Assembly (NCBI RefSeq): GCF_003202435.1
Contig: NZ_QJHK01000002.1
Location: 310,001-374,000 of the forward strand
Length of the DNA: 64,000 nt
Direction: 5' to 3'
DNA from: Flavobacterium cheongpyeongense
GTDB lineage: Bacteria; Bacteroidota; Bacteroidia; Flavobacteriales; Flavobacteriaceae
In this document: in pieces, positions 23,936 to 33,255 of the stretch
Layout: every line of letters starts with the position of its first letter
How positions within the stretch are numbered: the stretch's first letter is position 1
Notes under the pieces: model-generated
What the model saw: only the letters and a program-made list of their open reading frames with translations
The model's database searches: none
Told to the model about the DNA's origin: nothing
Position numbers and translations under genes: made by a program

Positions 23936-24342
23936 GTATGATTCTATTGACAACATTAAAGCCACATCGCAACATACCCGCCGTTTTAGATTGGTTTTTA
24001 GTCGCTAATAACCTATCGATTATCAATATTTCAAAAAGAAAAGTATGTGTATTTCCTTCGGAAGCCCATGGAACTTTAATACTTTCAATCTTACCATCTT
24101 TGGTTTTTATTCGGGGAATTTTAGCATTGATATAGGTTTTAAACTGCATGATGTCTAGGTGTCGCCATCTACGGTGATCTCTATAATCGTGAACAAATTC
24201 ATAAGTTGCTGTATATGTCTTTTTATAATCATCTAAATTCCATTTCAAATATATCAACCTCATTATCTTCGTTGAAATCAATTTTTTCAACTTTCCATTC
24301 CGGACCAAAATTAAATAGCTTATCAAAAAAATCTTCTGTCAT
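23936..24342 (-). pseudogene. ISL3-family transposase, frameshifted and truncated
   Basis: The first frame starts at 24342 (MTEDFFDKLFNFGPEWKVEK ... NEDNEVDI) and ends in a stop near 24232. The second frame continues the family sequence: YKKTYTATYEFVHDYRDHRR, WRHLDIMQFKTYINAKIPRI, VPWASEGNTHTFLFE, KTAGMLRCGFNVVNRIIHAA. The join lies at a short TA run (24248-24255), where two bases appear to be missing (GATATATTTG where GATATATATTTG would keep the frame). The DDE catalytic domain is gone, cut at ~23936 by intron relic 3. No full IS ends are visible. It marks the upstream edge of the accessory array. Confidence 0.85.
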
Positions 24343-24472
24343 CTTTTATTGTTAAAAATACAAAACCCATTCAATTAATGGTAGAACTCTAATTATAATA
24401 GGTATTTATTCAAAATGAGAAAGAAATTGAACATTAACATTTCATTTAAATACTCTACAAAGATATAATTAC

Positions 24473-24480
24473 TATTTTTG
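24473..24480 (+). promoter_or_regulatory. Promoter -7 box of the PIG-L gene
   Basis: TATTTTTG (TAnnTTTG consensus), 27 bp before the ATG at 24507. No clear TTTG at -33. Confidence 0.5.
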
Positions 24481-24506
24481 GAACTTTTAAAAATACGAAC
24501 CACGCT

Positions 24507-27035
24507 ATGCGAAAAACTCAGTTATTTTTACTTTTTTTTATTAGTATTCAAATTTCTTTTGCACAACAGCCACAAAAACCAAATGCTGTTGCTATCTATA
24601 ATCAAATTCAAAAATTAAACTTTTTAGGATCTGTGCTGTATATTGCAGCGCATCCTGATGATGAAAACACACGTCTGATTTCGTATTTATCGAATGAAGT
24701 AAACGCCAGAACGGGTTATTTGTCCTTAACCCGGGGTGATGGCGGACAAAATTTAATTGGCCCGCAATTGCGTGAATTATTGGGTGTCATCAGAACTCAG
24801 GAGTTAATTGAAGCCAGAAAAATTGATGGCGGGGAACAGTTTTTTTCGCGTGCGAATGATTTTGGTTTCTCTAAAAACCCCGATGAAACTTTAAAAATCT
24901 GGGACAAGGACAAAGTACTTGCAGATGTGGTCTGGACTATCAGGAAATTTCAGCCGGATGTAATCATCAACCGTTTTGACCACCGCTCACCGGGAACGAC
25001 CCACGGCCATCACACCGCTTCGGCAATGTTGAGCGTGGAGAGTTTTAACTTGGCAAATAATGCCAAAATATATCCCGAACAATTAGAATATGTGAGTCCG
25101 TGGCAGGTAAAACGACAGTTTTTTAATACGTCGTGGTGGTTTTACGGTAGCCAGGAAAAATTTGATGCAGCGGATAAGTCTAAATTTACCACTTTGCAAA
25201 CGGGTGTTTATTATCCCGGAATGGGCAAATCAAATCAGGAAATTGCGGCTTTGAGCCGCAGCTGCCATCAGTCACAGGGTTTTGGAAGCACTGGCAGCCG
25301 GGGTAACGAAACTGAATACCTGGAACTGATAAATGGCGAAAAGTCCAAAAACCGTGATGATTTATTTGACGGAATTGATACTTCCTGGAACCGTGTTAAA
25401 AACGGAAAACCTATTGGCGAACTGATTTCTAAAATTATTGCCAGCTACAATTTCAGCAATCCGTCAGCCAGTATCCCGGATTTGGTACAAGTGTACTCGA
25501 TGATTGACGATTTGGAAGATACTCATTGGAAAGATTTAAAATCGGATGCCTTAAAAAACATAATCGCATCCTGTGCCGGATTATATCTGGAAGCCGTTGC
25601 CGAGGAACAGGAAACCACACCCGGAAGCACTATTACCTTAAATATTGAAGCCATCAACAGGTGTCCTATTGATATGCAGCTAACAGGCGTAACTTCGCAA
25701 CCAGATAACAGAACCACGATTAAACATAATCTTTTCTTAAAAAACAACAACGGGCAACGATTCAAACTCGAAATACAGCTTCCTGAGTCGTTAGAATATA
25801 CAGCACCGTACTGGCTAAAAGAAAAAGCAAGTGTTGGAATGTATACGGTTTCGAATCAGGAAAACATAGGCGTTCCGGATGTTATCAGGGACGTAAAAGT
25901 TGTTTTTACCGTAAAAATTAACGGTGTTCAAATTCCGTTTGAGCGCACTGTGGTCTATAAATACAATGATGGCGTAAAAGGCGAAATGTACAACTTTCTG
26001 GATATTGTACCGGAGGTTACGACTTCGATCCTTGAGAAAGTGCTGCTTTTTAAAGATGCCAAAAGTAAACTGGTTCCTGTAAAAGTCCGTGCAGGAAAAG
26101 ACAGAATTAAAGGAAATTTACAATTGGATCTGCCAAAAAACTGGATCGTTTCACCAACAGAAATTCCGTTTTCACTGGATAAGAAAGGAATGGAGCAAAC
26201 GTTCTATTTTGAAGTTACGCCTGCGTCTAACTTTGAAGAAGTTTTTGCAAAAAGTATTGCTACAATTGACAATCAGCAATTTGACAAAGACCAGACGATC
26301 ATTGACTTTGATCATATTACAAAACAACTGGTTTTAAAATCAGCCGAATCAAAATGCATCCGTATCGACCTGAAAACCACAGGAGATGCTATTGGTTATA
26401 TTATGGGTGCCGGCGATGAAATTCCGGAAAGTTTATCTCAAATGGGCTATAAAGTAACCCTTTTGACTCCCGAAGAAATTACGCCTGAAAAACTGGATCG
26501 TTTTGATGTGGTTATTACCGGAATTCGTGCCTACAATACCGTGAATGCGTTGTCTAACAAGCAGTCTATTCTTTTTGATTTTGTAAAAAACGGTAAAACC
26601 ATGATTGTACAATACAATACAAATGGAAAACTGATAACGGATAAAATTGCGCCTTATCCGCTTACACTTTCAAATGATCGTGTTACAGACGAAAATGCCA
26701 AAATCACTTTTCTAGCACCAAATCATCCTGTTTTAAACACACCAAACAAAATCACTACAAAAGATTTTGAGGGCTGGACTCAGGAACAAGGTCTTTATTA
26801 TCCAAATCAGTACGATGCTTCTTTTACGCCAATTATAGGATCGCATGATAAAGGAGAATCAGATAAAAAAGGAGCTTTATTGGTGGCTCCTTATGGTAAA
26901 GGCTATTATATTTATACCGGTTTAAGTTTTTTCAGAGAACTTCCGGAAGGGGTTTCAGGAGCATATCGATTACTTTCGAATATTATCTCGTTAAAACAGC
27001 CTATTGAAGCTCCGAAACAGGAATTAAAAAATTAA
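24507..27035 (+). CDS. PIG-L family deacetylase (GlcNAc-PI de-N-acetylase type), large form
   Basis: 842 residues with a Sec signal peptide (...SIQISFAQ, ~20). The PIG-L/LmbE domain spans ~40-260, with zinc ligands in AAHPDDE (His49, Asp52) and THGHH (166-169). A long all-beta middle region (~360-620) resembles NPCBM/Ig-like modules, and a C-terminal region ~640-830 resembles a glutamine-amidotransferase-like/ThuA fold (VTLLTPEEITPEKLDRFDVV, GKGYYIYTGLSFFRELP). Predicted to be exported; the substrate is probably an N-acetylated sugar. It is followed by a 35-codon gene and a sodium symporter on the same strand, suggesting uptake of the sugar released. Confidence 0.9.
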   Translation: MRKTQLFLLFFISIQISFAQQPQKPNAVAIYNQIQKLNFLGSVLYIAAHPDDENTRLISYLSNEVNARTGYLSLTRGDGGQNLIGPQLRELLGVIRTQELIEARKIDGGEQFFSRANDFGFSKNPDETLKIWDKDKVLADVVWTIRKFQPDVIINRFDHRSPGTTHGHHTASAMLSVESFNLANNAKIYPEQLEYVSPWQVKRQFFNTSWWFYGSQEKFDAADKSKFTTLQTGVYYPGMGKSNQEIAALSRSCHQSQGFGSTGSRGNETEYLELINGEKSKNRDDLFDGIDTSWNRVKNGKPIGELISKIIASYNFSNPSASIPDLVQVYSMIDDLEDTHWKDLKSDALKNIIASCAGLYLEAVAEEQETTPGSTITLNIEAINRCPIDMQLTGVTSQPDNRTTIKHNLFLKNNNGQRFKLEIQLPESLEYTAPYWLKEKASVGMYTVSNQENIGVPDVIRDVKVVFTVKINGVQIPFERTVVYKYNDGVKGEMYNFLDIVPEVTTSILEKVLLFKDAKSKLVPVKVRAGKDRIKGNLQLDLPKNWIVSPTEIPFSLDKKGMEQTFYFEVTPASNFEEVFAKSIATIDNQQFDKDQTIIDFDHITKQLVLKSAESKCIRIDLKTTGDAIGYIMGAGDEIPESLSQMGYKVTLLTPEEITPEKLDRFDVVITGIRAYNTVNALSNKQSILFDFVKNGKTMIVQYNTNGKLITDKIAPYPLTLSNDRVTDENAKITFLAPNHPVLNTPNKITTKDFEGWTQEQGLYYPNQYDASFTPIIGSHDKGESDKKGALLVAPYGKGYYIYTGLSFFRELPEGVSGAYRLLSNIISLKQPIEAPKQELKN

Positions 27036-27045
27036 ATCAACAAAG

Positions 27046-27153
27046 ATGGAAGCTAAAAAAGAAAAAAAATGGAAAAAAAGCTACACCTATGTACTAGTTG
27101 CTAACGCCGTTTACATTATTATTTTTTTTCTAATTATGCAATTATACTCATAA
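27046..27153 (+). CDS. 35-residue membrane peptide ahead of the symporter
   Basis: Start ATG at 27046. The frame has a Lys-rich N-terminus (MEAKKEKKWKKS) and one hydrophobic helix (VLVANAVYIIIFFLIMQL). It is 10 bp after the PIG-L stop and 3 bp before the symporter start, so it is translated as part of the same operon. Its placement and amphipathic design suggest a small accessory subunit or leader of the transporter. No family was recognised. Confidence 0.6.
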   Translation: MEAKKEKKWKKSYTYVLVANAVYIIIFFLIMQLYS

Positions 27154-27156
27154 ATT

Positions 27157-28887
27157 ATGCAGCTATTTGACTGGGTCGTACTGATTGTTACTCTTTTGTT
27201 TATTGTAGGATATGGATCCTGGAAAACAAAAGGAAGTAAAAATGTTGAAGACTTTATTTTAGGAAATAATGAAACTCCCTGGTATACTGTAGGGCTTTCG
27301 GTTATGGCAACACAGGCCAGCGCCATTACTTTTCTGTCTACTCCGGGACAGGCTTATCATGACGGAATGGGTTTTGTGCAATTTTACTTCGGATTGCCCA
27401 TTGCCATGATTGTCATTTGCCTGACTTTTATCCCGTTATACCATAAAAATAAGGTATTTACAGCTTATGAGTTTCTCGAAAAACGATTTGATGTAAAAAC
27501 ACGTTCATTGGCCGCTATCCTGTTTTTGGTTCAAAGAGGATTAGGAACTGGTTTAACGATTTATGCCCCGGCAATTATATTATCAGCTTTGTTGGGCTGG
27601 AATTTAACTTTAATGAACATTATAATTGGTCTGCTGGTTATAATTTACACTTTTTCGGGAGGAACAAAGGCAGTGAATGTCACTCAAAAGCAGCAAATGT
27701 TCGTGATTATGTCCGGAATGTTTATTACTTTTTTCCTGATTCTGCATTATTTGCCACAGGACATGACTTTTTCAAGTGCCATGCACATTGCCGGTGCCAA
27801 TGACAAAATGAATATTGTGGATTTCTCTTTTGATCCTGAAGAAAAATATACATTCTGGAGCGGAATTACCGGTGGTTTTTTCCTCATGCTGGCCTATTTT
27901 GGTACAGATCAGTCACAAGTGGGCCGCTATTTGTCAGGTAAATCCGTTAAAGAGAGTCAAATGGGACTGATTATGAACGGACTTTTAAAAGTCCCGATGC
28001 AGTTTTTTATACTGCTGACCGGGGTGATGGTTTTTGTTTTTTTTCAGTTCAATCCCGTTCCTTTAAATTTTAATCCGAATAATAAAATTGTCATTGAAAA
28101 ATCGGCTTACAAAGATGAATATCATGCTTTAGAACTTAAACTGAATAAACTTTCTGAAGATAAAAAGGTAATCAATCTGTTGTATATCGAGCAATTGAAC
28201 GAGGATTATGACAATCCTATTCTTCGAAAAGAGTTAGTCACTTTATCCAATAAGGAAAAAGATTTGCGCGATCGGGCGAAAGAAATCATTTCTAAAGCTG
28301 ACAGCAATAGCGAAACCAATGATAAGGATTATGTGTTCTTTCATTTTATTTTACATTATTTACCAAAAGGACTTATTGGATTATTACTGGCTGTAATTAT
28401 TTCGGCTGCCATGTCCTCAACAGCTTCGGGATTAAATGCGCTGGCATCAACGACGGCAATTGATATCTATAAACGAAATATCAAAGAAGAGAAATCTGAA
28501 AAGCACTATCTGAACGCTACCAAATTTTTCACGCTTTTTTGGGGAATTGTTGCCATACTCTTTGCCTGTGTAGGAACTTTATTTGAGAATTTAATTCAGT
28601 TGGTAAACATTATTGGTTCTATATTTTACGGAACCGTTTTGGGGATTTTTCTGGTAGGGTTTTATCTCGGAAGAGTTCAGGCTAAGCCAATGTTTTACAG
28701 TGCGATTATTAGTCAGTTGACCATTTTTATCATTTATTACTTTATGATTTATATTTATCCGAGTGGTCAGGAAAAATTAGGGTACTTATGGCTGAATTTT
28801 ATTGGTGCCATCCTGACTATCGTATTATCACTGTTGATGCAAATTGCTTTTTTCAAAAGAAATAATGAGCAATTGAATGAATTATAG
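27157..28887 (+). CDS. Sodium:solute symporter (SSS family)
   Basis: 576 residues and ~13 transmembrane helices. Hallmarks include WYTVGLSVMATQASAITFLS (helix 1-2), GRYLSGK after the sodium-binding region, and IISAAMSSTASGLNALAS in a late helix. Between helices ~8 and 9 is a ~95-residue hydrophilic, Lys/Glu-rich insert (residues ~305-405) likely to be coiled coil. The family imports sugars, sialic acid or similar with Na+. The gene partner is a PIG-L deacetylase, pointing to an amino-sugar or glycoside substrate. Confidence 0.9.
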   Translation: MQLFDWVVLIVTLLFIVGYGSWKTKGSKNVEDFILGNNETPWYTVGLSVMATQASAITFLSTPGQAYHDGMGFVQFYFGLPIAMIVICLTFIPLYHKNKVFTAYEFLEKRFDVKTRSLAAILFLVQRGLGTGLTIYAPAIILSALLGWNLTLMNIIIGLLVIIYTFSGGTKAVNVTQKQQMFVIMSGMFITFFLILHYLPQDMTFSSAMHIAGANDKMNIVDFSFDPEEKYTFWSGITGGFFLMLAYFGTDQSQVGRYLSGKSVKESQMGLIMNGLLKVPMQFFILLTGVMVFVFFQFNPVPLNFNPNNKIVIEKSAYKDEYHALELKLNKLSEDKKVINLLYIEQLNEDYDNPILRKELVTLSNKEKDLRDRAKEIISKADSNSETNDKDYVFFHFILHYLPKGLIGLLLAVIISAAMSSTASGLNALASTTAIDIYKRNIKEEKSEKHYLNATKFFTLFWGIVAILFACVGTLFENLIQLVNIIGSIFYGTVLGIFLVGFYLGRVQAKPMFYSAIISQLTIFIIYYFMIYIYPSGQEKLGYLWLNFIGAILTIVLSLLMQIAFFKRNNEQLNEL

Positions 28888-28924
28888 TTTGATTTATATT
28901 TTATCTTAACAATAGTTATTAAAG

Positions 28925-29473
28925 ATGCTGAATTTTAATTTTACCCCTTTTCCGGTTATTGAAACGGAACGTTTGCTTTTAAGACGAATTACGGACGATG
29001 ATGTAAATGAGGTTTTTGAATTGCGGTCTAATCCGGAAACAATGAAATATATTCCAAGACCGTTAGTTAAAACTACTGAAGATGCACTCGGGCATATTGC
29101 CATGATTGAAGACAAAATCGTGACAAATACCGGAATCAATTGGGGAATTACTTTAAAAGGAAATCCAAAACTATTGGGTATTATTGGATATTACAGAATG
29201 CAACCCGAAAACTATCGTGCAGAAATTGGCTACATGCTACTTCCTGAATTTAATGGAAAAGGAATTATTACTGAGGCAGTTAAACATTTAATTGCTTATG
29301 GTTTTAATGATTTGAAACTACACTCAATTGAAGCTGTTATTGATCCGGAAAATTTTGCTTCTGAAAAAGTGCTACAAAAATGTGGTTTTATCAAAGAAGC
29401 TCATTTAAAAGAGTCCGGATTTTATGAAGGTAAGTTTCTGGATAAAGTAATTTATTCCTTATTGAACCGATAA
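28925..29473 (+). CDS. GNAT N-acetyltransferase (RimJ/RimL-like)
   Basis: 182 residues. The family pattern is clear: ETERLLLRRITDDDVNEVFEL at the N-terminus, IGYMLLPEFNGKGIITEAVK (acetyl-CoA-binding motif A with Gly-Lys-Gly), then NFASEKVLQKCGFIKEAHLK. It probably acetylates an alpha-amine of a protein or small molecule; the target is unknown. It lies 37 bp after the symporter and could be in the same transcript. Confidence 0.88.
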   Translation: MLNFNFTPFPVIETERLLLRRITDDDVNEVFELRSNPETMKYIPRPLVKTTEDALGHIAMIEDKIVTNTGINWGITLKGNPKLLGIIGYYRMQPENYRAEIGYMLLPEFNGKGIITEAVKHLIAYGFNDLKLHSIEAVIDPENFASEKVLQKCGFIKEAHLKESGFYEGKFLDKVIYSLLNR

Positions 29474-29476
29474 TTT

Positions 29477-29707
29477 TTATTTTTCAGAAAATTTAGAACG
29501 TGACTTAACATACAATTCTTCTACTTTTATTCTGGCCCAAGCTGTTTTTCTTAAAAAAGTAAGACTGGATTTTACACTGGGATTATCAGTAAAGCATTTA
29601 ATGGGAATTAATTCCCCTAAAGTATCAAAACCATAATAATCAGCAAGGGTTTCAACAATTTTTTGAAGTGTAATTCCGTGTAGCGGATCTTTAGATTTGT
29701 TTTCCAT
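29477..29707 (-). CDS. VF530-family DNA-binding protein
   Basis: 76 residues beginning MENKSKDPLHGITLQKIVETL and containing FTDNPSVKSSLTFLRKTAWARIKVE. These DPLHG and NPSVKSSLxFLRKTxWAR motifs define the small VF530 (DUF2132) family, a fold thought to bind DNA. It is convergent with the GNAT gene, 3 bp apart. Confidence 0.85.
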   Translation of the reverse strand: MENKSKDPLHGITLQKIVETLADYYGFDTLGELIPIKCFTDNPSVKSSLTFLRKTAWARIKVEELYVKSRSKFSEK

Positions 29708-29730
29708 CTTTATATTTTAAATAAATAATA

Positions 29731-29762
29731 AAAAGACCGTATCTTAAAAAATACGGTCTTTT
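29731..29762 (-). terminator. Intrinsic terminator after the barrel gene
   Basis: A perfect 12-bp stem AAAAGACCGTAT / ATACGGTCTTTT with an 8-nt loop, then T-rich sequence on the minus strand. Confidence 0.85.
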
Positions 29763-29803
29763 ATGCAAAATTAACGAATTGACCTAAAACAATTCACTAA
29801 TTT

Positions 29804-30442
29804 TTAGAATAAGAACTTAAATCCGAAAGAAAGCGGTGATGTCAAATTTGGATTACTTCCTGCAAGGGCAGTATTGTAAAATGGGTCAACGTTTGCAACG
29901 TGAGCCAATCCAAAATTTGTAACGGTTGTTTTTTCTCCATTTTTAGGTTCAATAGTAGTCGTTGTGAAATTTGCCAGGTCATAAGAAAATTCAACTGAGA
30001 AATTTTTGGTTATAAAATAATCAAAACCTCCTGATACAGATAAACCAAACTGATTTACTTTTAAATCGCTTTCTTTTTCCTTTCCTGTGATAACCGGTAA
30101 AGCTGCCTGCCCGAAGAAATACAATGAGCTGGCGATATTCCAATATTTTCTCACTAAAGGCTGAACAACAATCAGATCCGTTTTTGCTTCCGTTCCTGCA
30201 TCAGACTCTGATTTAATATTGATATATCCAATTCCTGCACCTACAGCAACCGATGGACTTACAAATGTTCCCACAATTGGCAGTACAGATAAACTTGTAT
30301 TTTTTTCATCTGCAGTTTTAGTTTGCTGATAGCCAAATTGCGAAGTTGCAAACCATGTCCCTTTTAGTCCCTGACTTGCTTCCTGAGCTTTAACTGTTAG
30401 ACCCAATAATAAAATACCCGCTAATGTTACAATTTTTTTCAT
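29804..30442 (-). CDS. Outer-membrane beta-barrel porin-like protein
   Basis: 212 residues with a Sec signal (MKKIVTLAGILLLGLTVKAQ). About eight to ten amphipathic strands (AVGAGIGYINI, DLIVVQPLVRKYWNIASSLYFFGQAALP, LSVSGGFDYFITKNFSVEFSYDL) follow, and the C-terminus ends LSFGFKFLF with a terminal Phe. This is the OMP_b-brl type common in flavobacteria. A TAATTTTG -7 box (30468-30475, minus) precedes it. Function is not assigned. Confidence 0.75.
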   Translation of the reverse strand: MKKIVTLAGILLLGLTVKAQEASQGLKGTWFATSQFGYQQTKTADEKNTSLSVLPIVGTFVSPSVAVGAGIGYINIKSESDAGTEAKTDLIVVQPLVRKYWNIASSLYFFGQAALPVITGKEKESDLKVNQFGLSVSGGFDYFITKNFSVEFSYDLANFTTTTIEPKNGEKTTVTNFGLAHVANVDPFYNTALAGSNPNLTSPLSFGFKFLF

Positions 30443-30467
30443 GTTATTATATTTATTAATTACATGG

Positions 30468-30475
30468 CAAAATTA
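30468..30475 (-). promoter_or_regulatory. Promoter -7 box of the barrel gene
   Basis: TAATTTTG on the minus strand, 25 bp before the ATG at 30442. Confidence 0.5.
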
Positions 30476-30567
30476 TGAGGAAGCTTTTGTGACGGGAATG
30501 ATTAAAATCATATATTAAAAAAAATCTTTAATTATATTTACCGACGTCAAAGTTTTACAATTTTACT

Positions 30568-30575
30568 TATTTTTG
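30568..30575 (+). promoter_or_regulatory. smpB -7 box; mRNA may be leaderless
   Basis: TATTTTTG ends only 4 bp before the ATG at 30580. If transcription begins ~7 bp downstream of the box, the smpB message would be nearly or fully leaderless. Confidence 0.5.
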
Positions 30576-30579
30576 CATC

Positions 30580-31035
30580 ATGTTAAAAACAGTCAATATA
30601 CTTAATAAAAGAGCCAGGTTTGATTATGAAATAATTGATACCTACACTGCCGGAATTGTTTTGGCAGGAACAGAGATAAAATCTATTCGATTAGGTAAAG
30701 CAAATATTACTGAAAGTTTTTGTGAATTCAGTAACAATGAGCTTTTTGCGATTAACACCTATATTGAAGAATACTCCTTTGGCAATCAATTTAATCACAA
30801 ATCAAGAAGTGAAAGAAAATTGCTTTTGAACAGAAAGGAATTAAAAAACCTTCAAAAAAGTGTTCAGGCAAAAGGACTTACGATAGTTCCTCTAAAGTTA
30901 TTTACCAATGAAAAGGGCTTAGCAAAACTTCAAATTGGTCTTTGTAAAGGAAAGAAAAATTATGACAAACGGGAATCACTAAAAGAACAGGACACAAAAC
31001 GTGACTTAGACCGTATCAAAAAAGCTTATAATTAA
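30580..31035 (+). CDS. smpB: SsrA-binding protein
   Basis: 151 residues with the SmpB OB fold: [36 protein letters not shown], then [20 protein letters not shown], and the basic tail [19 protein letters not shown] that positions tmRNA in the decoding centre. It works with tmRNA to rescue stalled ribosomes. The TATTTTTG box so close upstream supports the chosen start. Convergent with the NAD(P)H-hydrate dehydratase gene, overlapping it by 4 bp. Confidence 0.97.
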   Translation: MLKTVNILNKRARFDYEIIDTYTAGIVLAGTEIKSIRLGKANITESFCEFSNNELFAINTYIEEYSFGNQFNHKSRSERKLLLNRKELKNLQKSVQAKGLTIVPLKLFTNEKGLAKLQIGLCKGKKNYDKRESLKEQDTKRDLDRIKKAYN

Positions 31036-31880
31036 GTTTCAAGATTTAAAAAAGCTTTTCCGAGATTTTCAATAATATCTGATGCTATAAAAGACTGATA
31101 TCCGGTTTGTGGTAATGCAATATCTGCTGTTAGTCCATGAATAAAAACACCTAATTGTGCAGCTTGCAGAGGTTCATACCCCTGCGCCAGCAAACTAGTA
31201 ATAATTCCCGTAAGTGCATCACCGCTTCCTGCAGTTGCCAACGCAGCATTTCCGGTTGTATTTTGATAAACTGCAGTTTGATTAATGATAAAAGTAGGGG
31301 CACCTTTCATAATGATGATCACTTGGTATCGTTCTGAGAAAGCAATTGCATTTTGAAACTTTTGCACTTCAGAATCCCATTTGCCTATTAAACGTTCCAG
31401 TTCTTTTGGATGTGGTGTCAGAATTGTTTTTTCAGATAGTAATTGCAGCCAGGATTTGTTTTCCGACAAAATATTTAAAGCATCAGCATCAAGAACTAAA
31501 GGTATTTTATTGATTTTCAAAAATTCAAATAAAGCCTTTTGTGTTAGCAGCTCCTTCCCTATTCCCGGTCCAATGCCGATTGCTTGTGGGATTAACGGCA
31601 GATGAATGTTGGTTAAGAAATTTGTATTGTCATCAGTAAAAACCATAACTTCCGGAATTGAAATCTGCAGGATTTGATAACCGCATTTTGGTATAAAAGT
31701 CGTTACAAGCCCACAACCTGATTTGATACAGGATTTTGATGCCAGAACTGCTGCCCCTATTTTGCCGTAACTCCCGGCAATAATCACGGCATGTCCCTGA
31801 AGCCCTTTATGTGATAATGGATTTACAGGTTTATAAAACTTTAAAACTTCTTCTTTTGTGATTAAATATGGAGTCTTCAT
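31032..31880 (-). CDS. nnrD: ADP/ATP-dependent NAD(P)H-hydrate dehydratase (standalone)
   Basis: ~282 residues from the preferred start 31880 ([20 protein letters not shown]); an upstream frame to 31946 exists but is not family-like. Key motifs: [55 protein letters not shown], and [17 protein letters not shown] with the catalytic Asp. It repairs damaged NADH/NADPH hydrates. Here the dehydratase is free of the epimerase domain it is fused to in E. coli; that partner would be encoded elsewhere. Confidence 0.9.
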   Translation of the reverse strand: MKTPYLITKEEVLKFYKPVNPLSHKGLQGHAVIIAGSYGKIGAAVLASKSCIKSGCGLVTTFIPKCGYQILQISIPEVMVFTDDNTNFLTNIHLPLIPQAIGIGPGIGKELLTQKALFEFLKINKIPLVLDADALNILSENKSWLQLLSEKTILTPHPKELERLIGKWDSEVQKFQNAIAFSERYQVIIIMKGAPTFIINQTAVYQNTTGNAALATAGSGDALTGIITSLLAQGYEPLQAAQLGVFIHGLTADIALPQTGYQSFIASDIIENLGKAFLNLET

Positions 31881-31952
31881 CTGAATGCTTTTATCTACTA
31901 AAGTTACATAAAAAATTAAAAACCTTAATACATCTTTTGAAACCAACTACCA

Positions 31953-32034
31953 TAGCCCTGGTAGCAGCGGCATCCTTTTTGTCCTGTTTTTTTAACGGGA
32001 CAAAAAGATATAGCGAATAACAGGAAATAGCTCC
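31953..32034. repeat. REP-like imperfect palindrome of flavobacterial type
   Basis: A central perfect dyad CTTTTTGTCC / GGACAAAAAG (31975-31984, 31998-32007) is flanked by 'agcagcggcatc' and 'agatatagcg...aatagctcc'. This resembles, from memory, a dispersed repeat in Flavobacterium intergenic regions. No gene lies in 31881-32119 otherwise. Confidence 0.5.
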
Positions 32035-32086
32035 TAATCATTGCGAAATTTATAATTTAGAATACTTATTTTCGATATTTTTTGAA

Positions 32087-32094
32087 TAAATTTG
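32087..32094 (+). promoter_or_regulatory. Promoter -7 box of gcvT
   Basis: TAAATTTG, 25 bp before the ATG at 32120. Confidence 0.5.
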
Positions 32095-32119
32095 CGGCTC
32101 AATTTTATAAATCCATACA

Positions 32120-33202
32120 ATGAAAAATACTGCGCTTACGCACATCCATGAAGGTTTAGGAGCAAAAATGCTGCCTTTTGCAGGTTATAACATGCCAATT
32201 ACATATGAAGGAGTAAATGCTGAACACGAGACCGTTCGTAACAGTGTGGGGGTTTTTGACGTTTCGCATATGGGAGAATTTTTATTAACAGGCCCTAATG
32301 CATTGGCATTGATTCAGAAAGTGACTTCAAATGATGCCTCGGCTTTGACAATTGGAAGAGCACAATATTCTTGTCTTCCAAATAATGATGGCGGAATCGT
32401 AGATGACTTGATTGTTTATAAAATGAAAGAAGAGCAATATTTACTGGTTGTAAATGCTTCGAATATTGAGAAAGACTGGAACTGGATTTCATCGCACAAT
32501 GATTTGGGAGTTGAAATGAAGAACCTTTCTGATGATTATTCTTTATTGGCGATTCAGGGACCAAAAGCGGTTGAAGCTATGCAGTCATTGTCTTCGATAG
32601 ATTTGTCTGCAATAGCCTACTATCATTTTGAAGTAGCTGATTTTGCAGGAATTGAACACGTAATTATTTCTGCTACCGGTTATACAGGCTCTGGCGGATT
32701 TGAAATTTATTGCAAGAACAGTGACGTTGAGCAAATCTGGAACAAAGTTTTTGAAGCTGGTACAGCTTTCGGAATAAAACCAATTGGTCTTGCAGCTCGT
32801 GATACTCTGCGTTTAGAAATGGGGTTTTGTTTGTACGGAAACGATATTAACGATACCACTTCTCCTCTTGAAGCTGGTTTAGGATGGATTACAAAATTCA
32901 ATAAAGAGTTTACAAATTCTGAAAACCTGAAAAACCAAAAAGAACAAGGTATTTCTAAAAAATTAGTTGCTTTTGAAATGCAGGAGCGTGCGGTACCCAG
33001 ACACGATTACGAAATTGTTAACGCATCAGGAGCTGTGATTGGTATTGTTACATCCGGAACGATGTCACCATCCATGAATAAGGGTATTGGTCTGGGATAT
33101 GTAACCGTAAATAATAGTGCTATTGATAGTGATATCTTCATCAGAATCAGAAAGAATGATGTTCCTGCTAAAGTAGTTAAGTTGCCTTTTTACAAGAAAT
33201 AA
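32120..33202 (+). CDS. gcvT: Glycine cleavage system aminomethyltransferase T
   Basis: 360 residues, the usual length. Family signatures: [62 protein letters not shown], and [21 protein letters not shown]. It transfers the methylene group from the aminomethyl-lipoyl H protein to tetrahydrofolate. Transcribed alone here; P and H genes are not in the window. An intrinsic terminator follows directly. Confidence 0.97.
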   Translation: MKNTALTHIHEGLGAKMLPFAGYNMPITYEGVNAEHETVRNSVGVFDVSHMGEFLLTGPNALALIQKVTSNDASALTIGRAQYSCLPNNDGGIVDDLIVYKMKEEQYLLVVNASNIEKDWNWISSHNDLGVEMKNLSDDYSLLAIQGPKAVEAMQSLSSIDLSAIAYYHFEVADFAGIEHVIISATGYTGSGGFEIYCKNSDVEQIWNKVFEAGTAFGIKPIGLAARDTLRLEMGFCLYGNDINDTTSPLEAGLGWITKFNKEFTNSENLKNQKEQGISKKLVAFEMQERAVPRHDYEIVNASGAVIGIVTSGTMSPSMNKGIGLGYVTVNNSAIDSDIFIRIRKNDVPAKVVKLPFYKK

Positions 33203-33223
33203 AAAATTTTACAAAATAGTTAT

Positions 33224-33255
33224 AAATGCATTACCTGATTGTAATGCATTTTTTT
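33224..33255 (+). terminator. Intrinsic terminator of gcvT
   Basis: An 11-bp perfect stem AAATGCATTAC / GTAATGCATTT, 6-nt loop, then a run of T, 20 bp after the stop. Confidence 0.85.
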
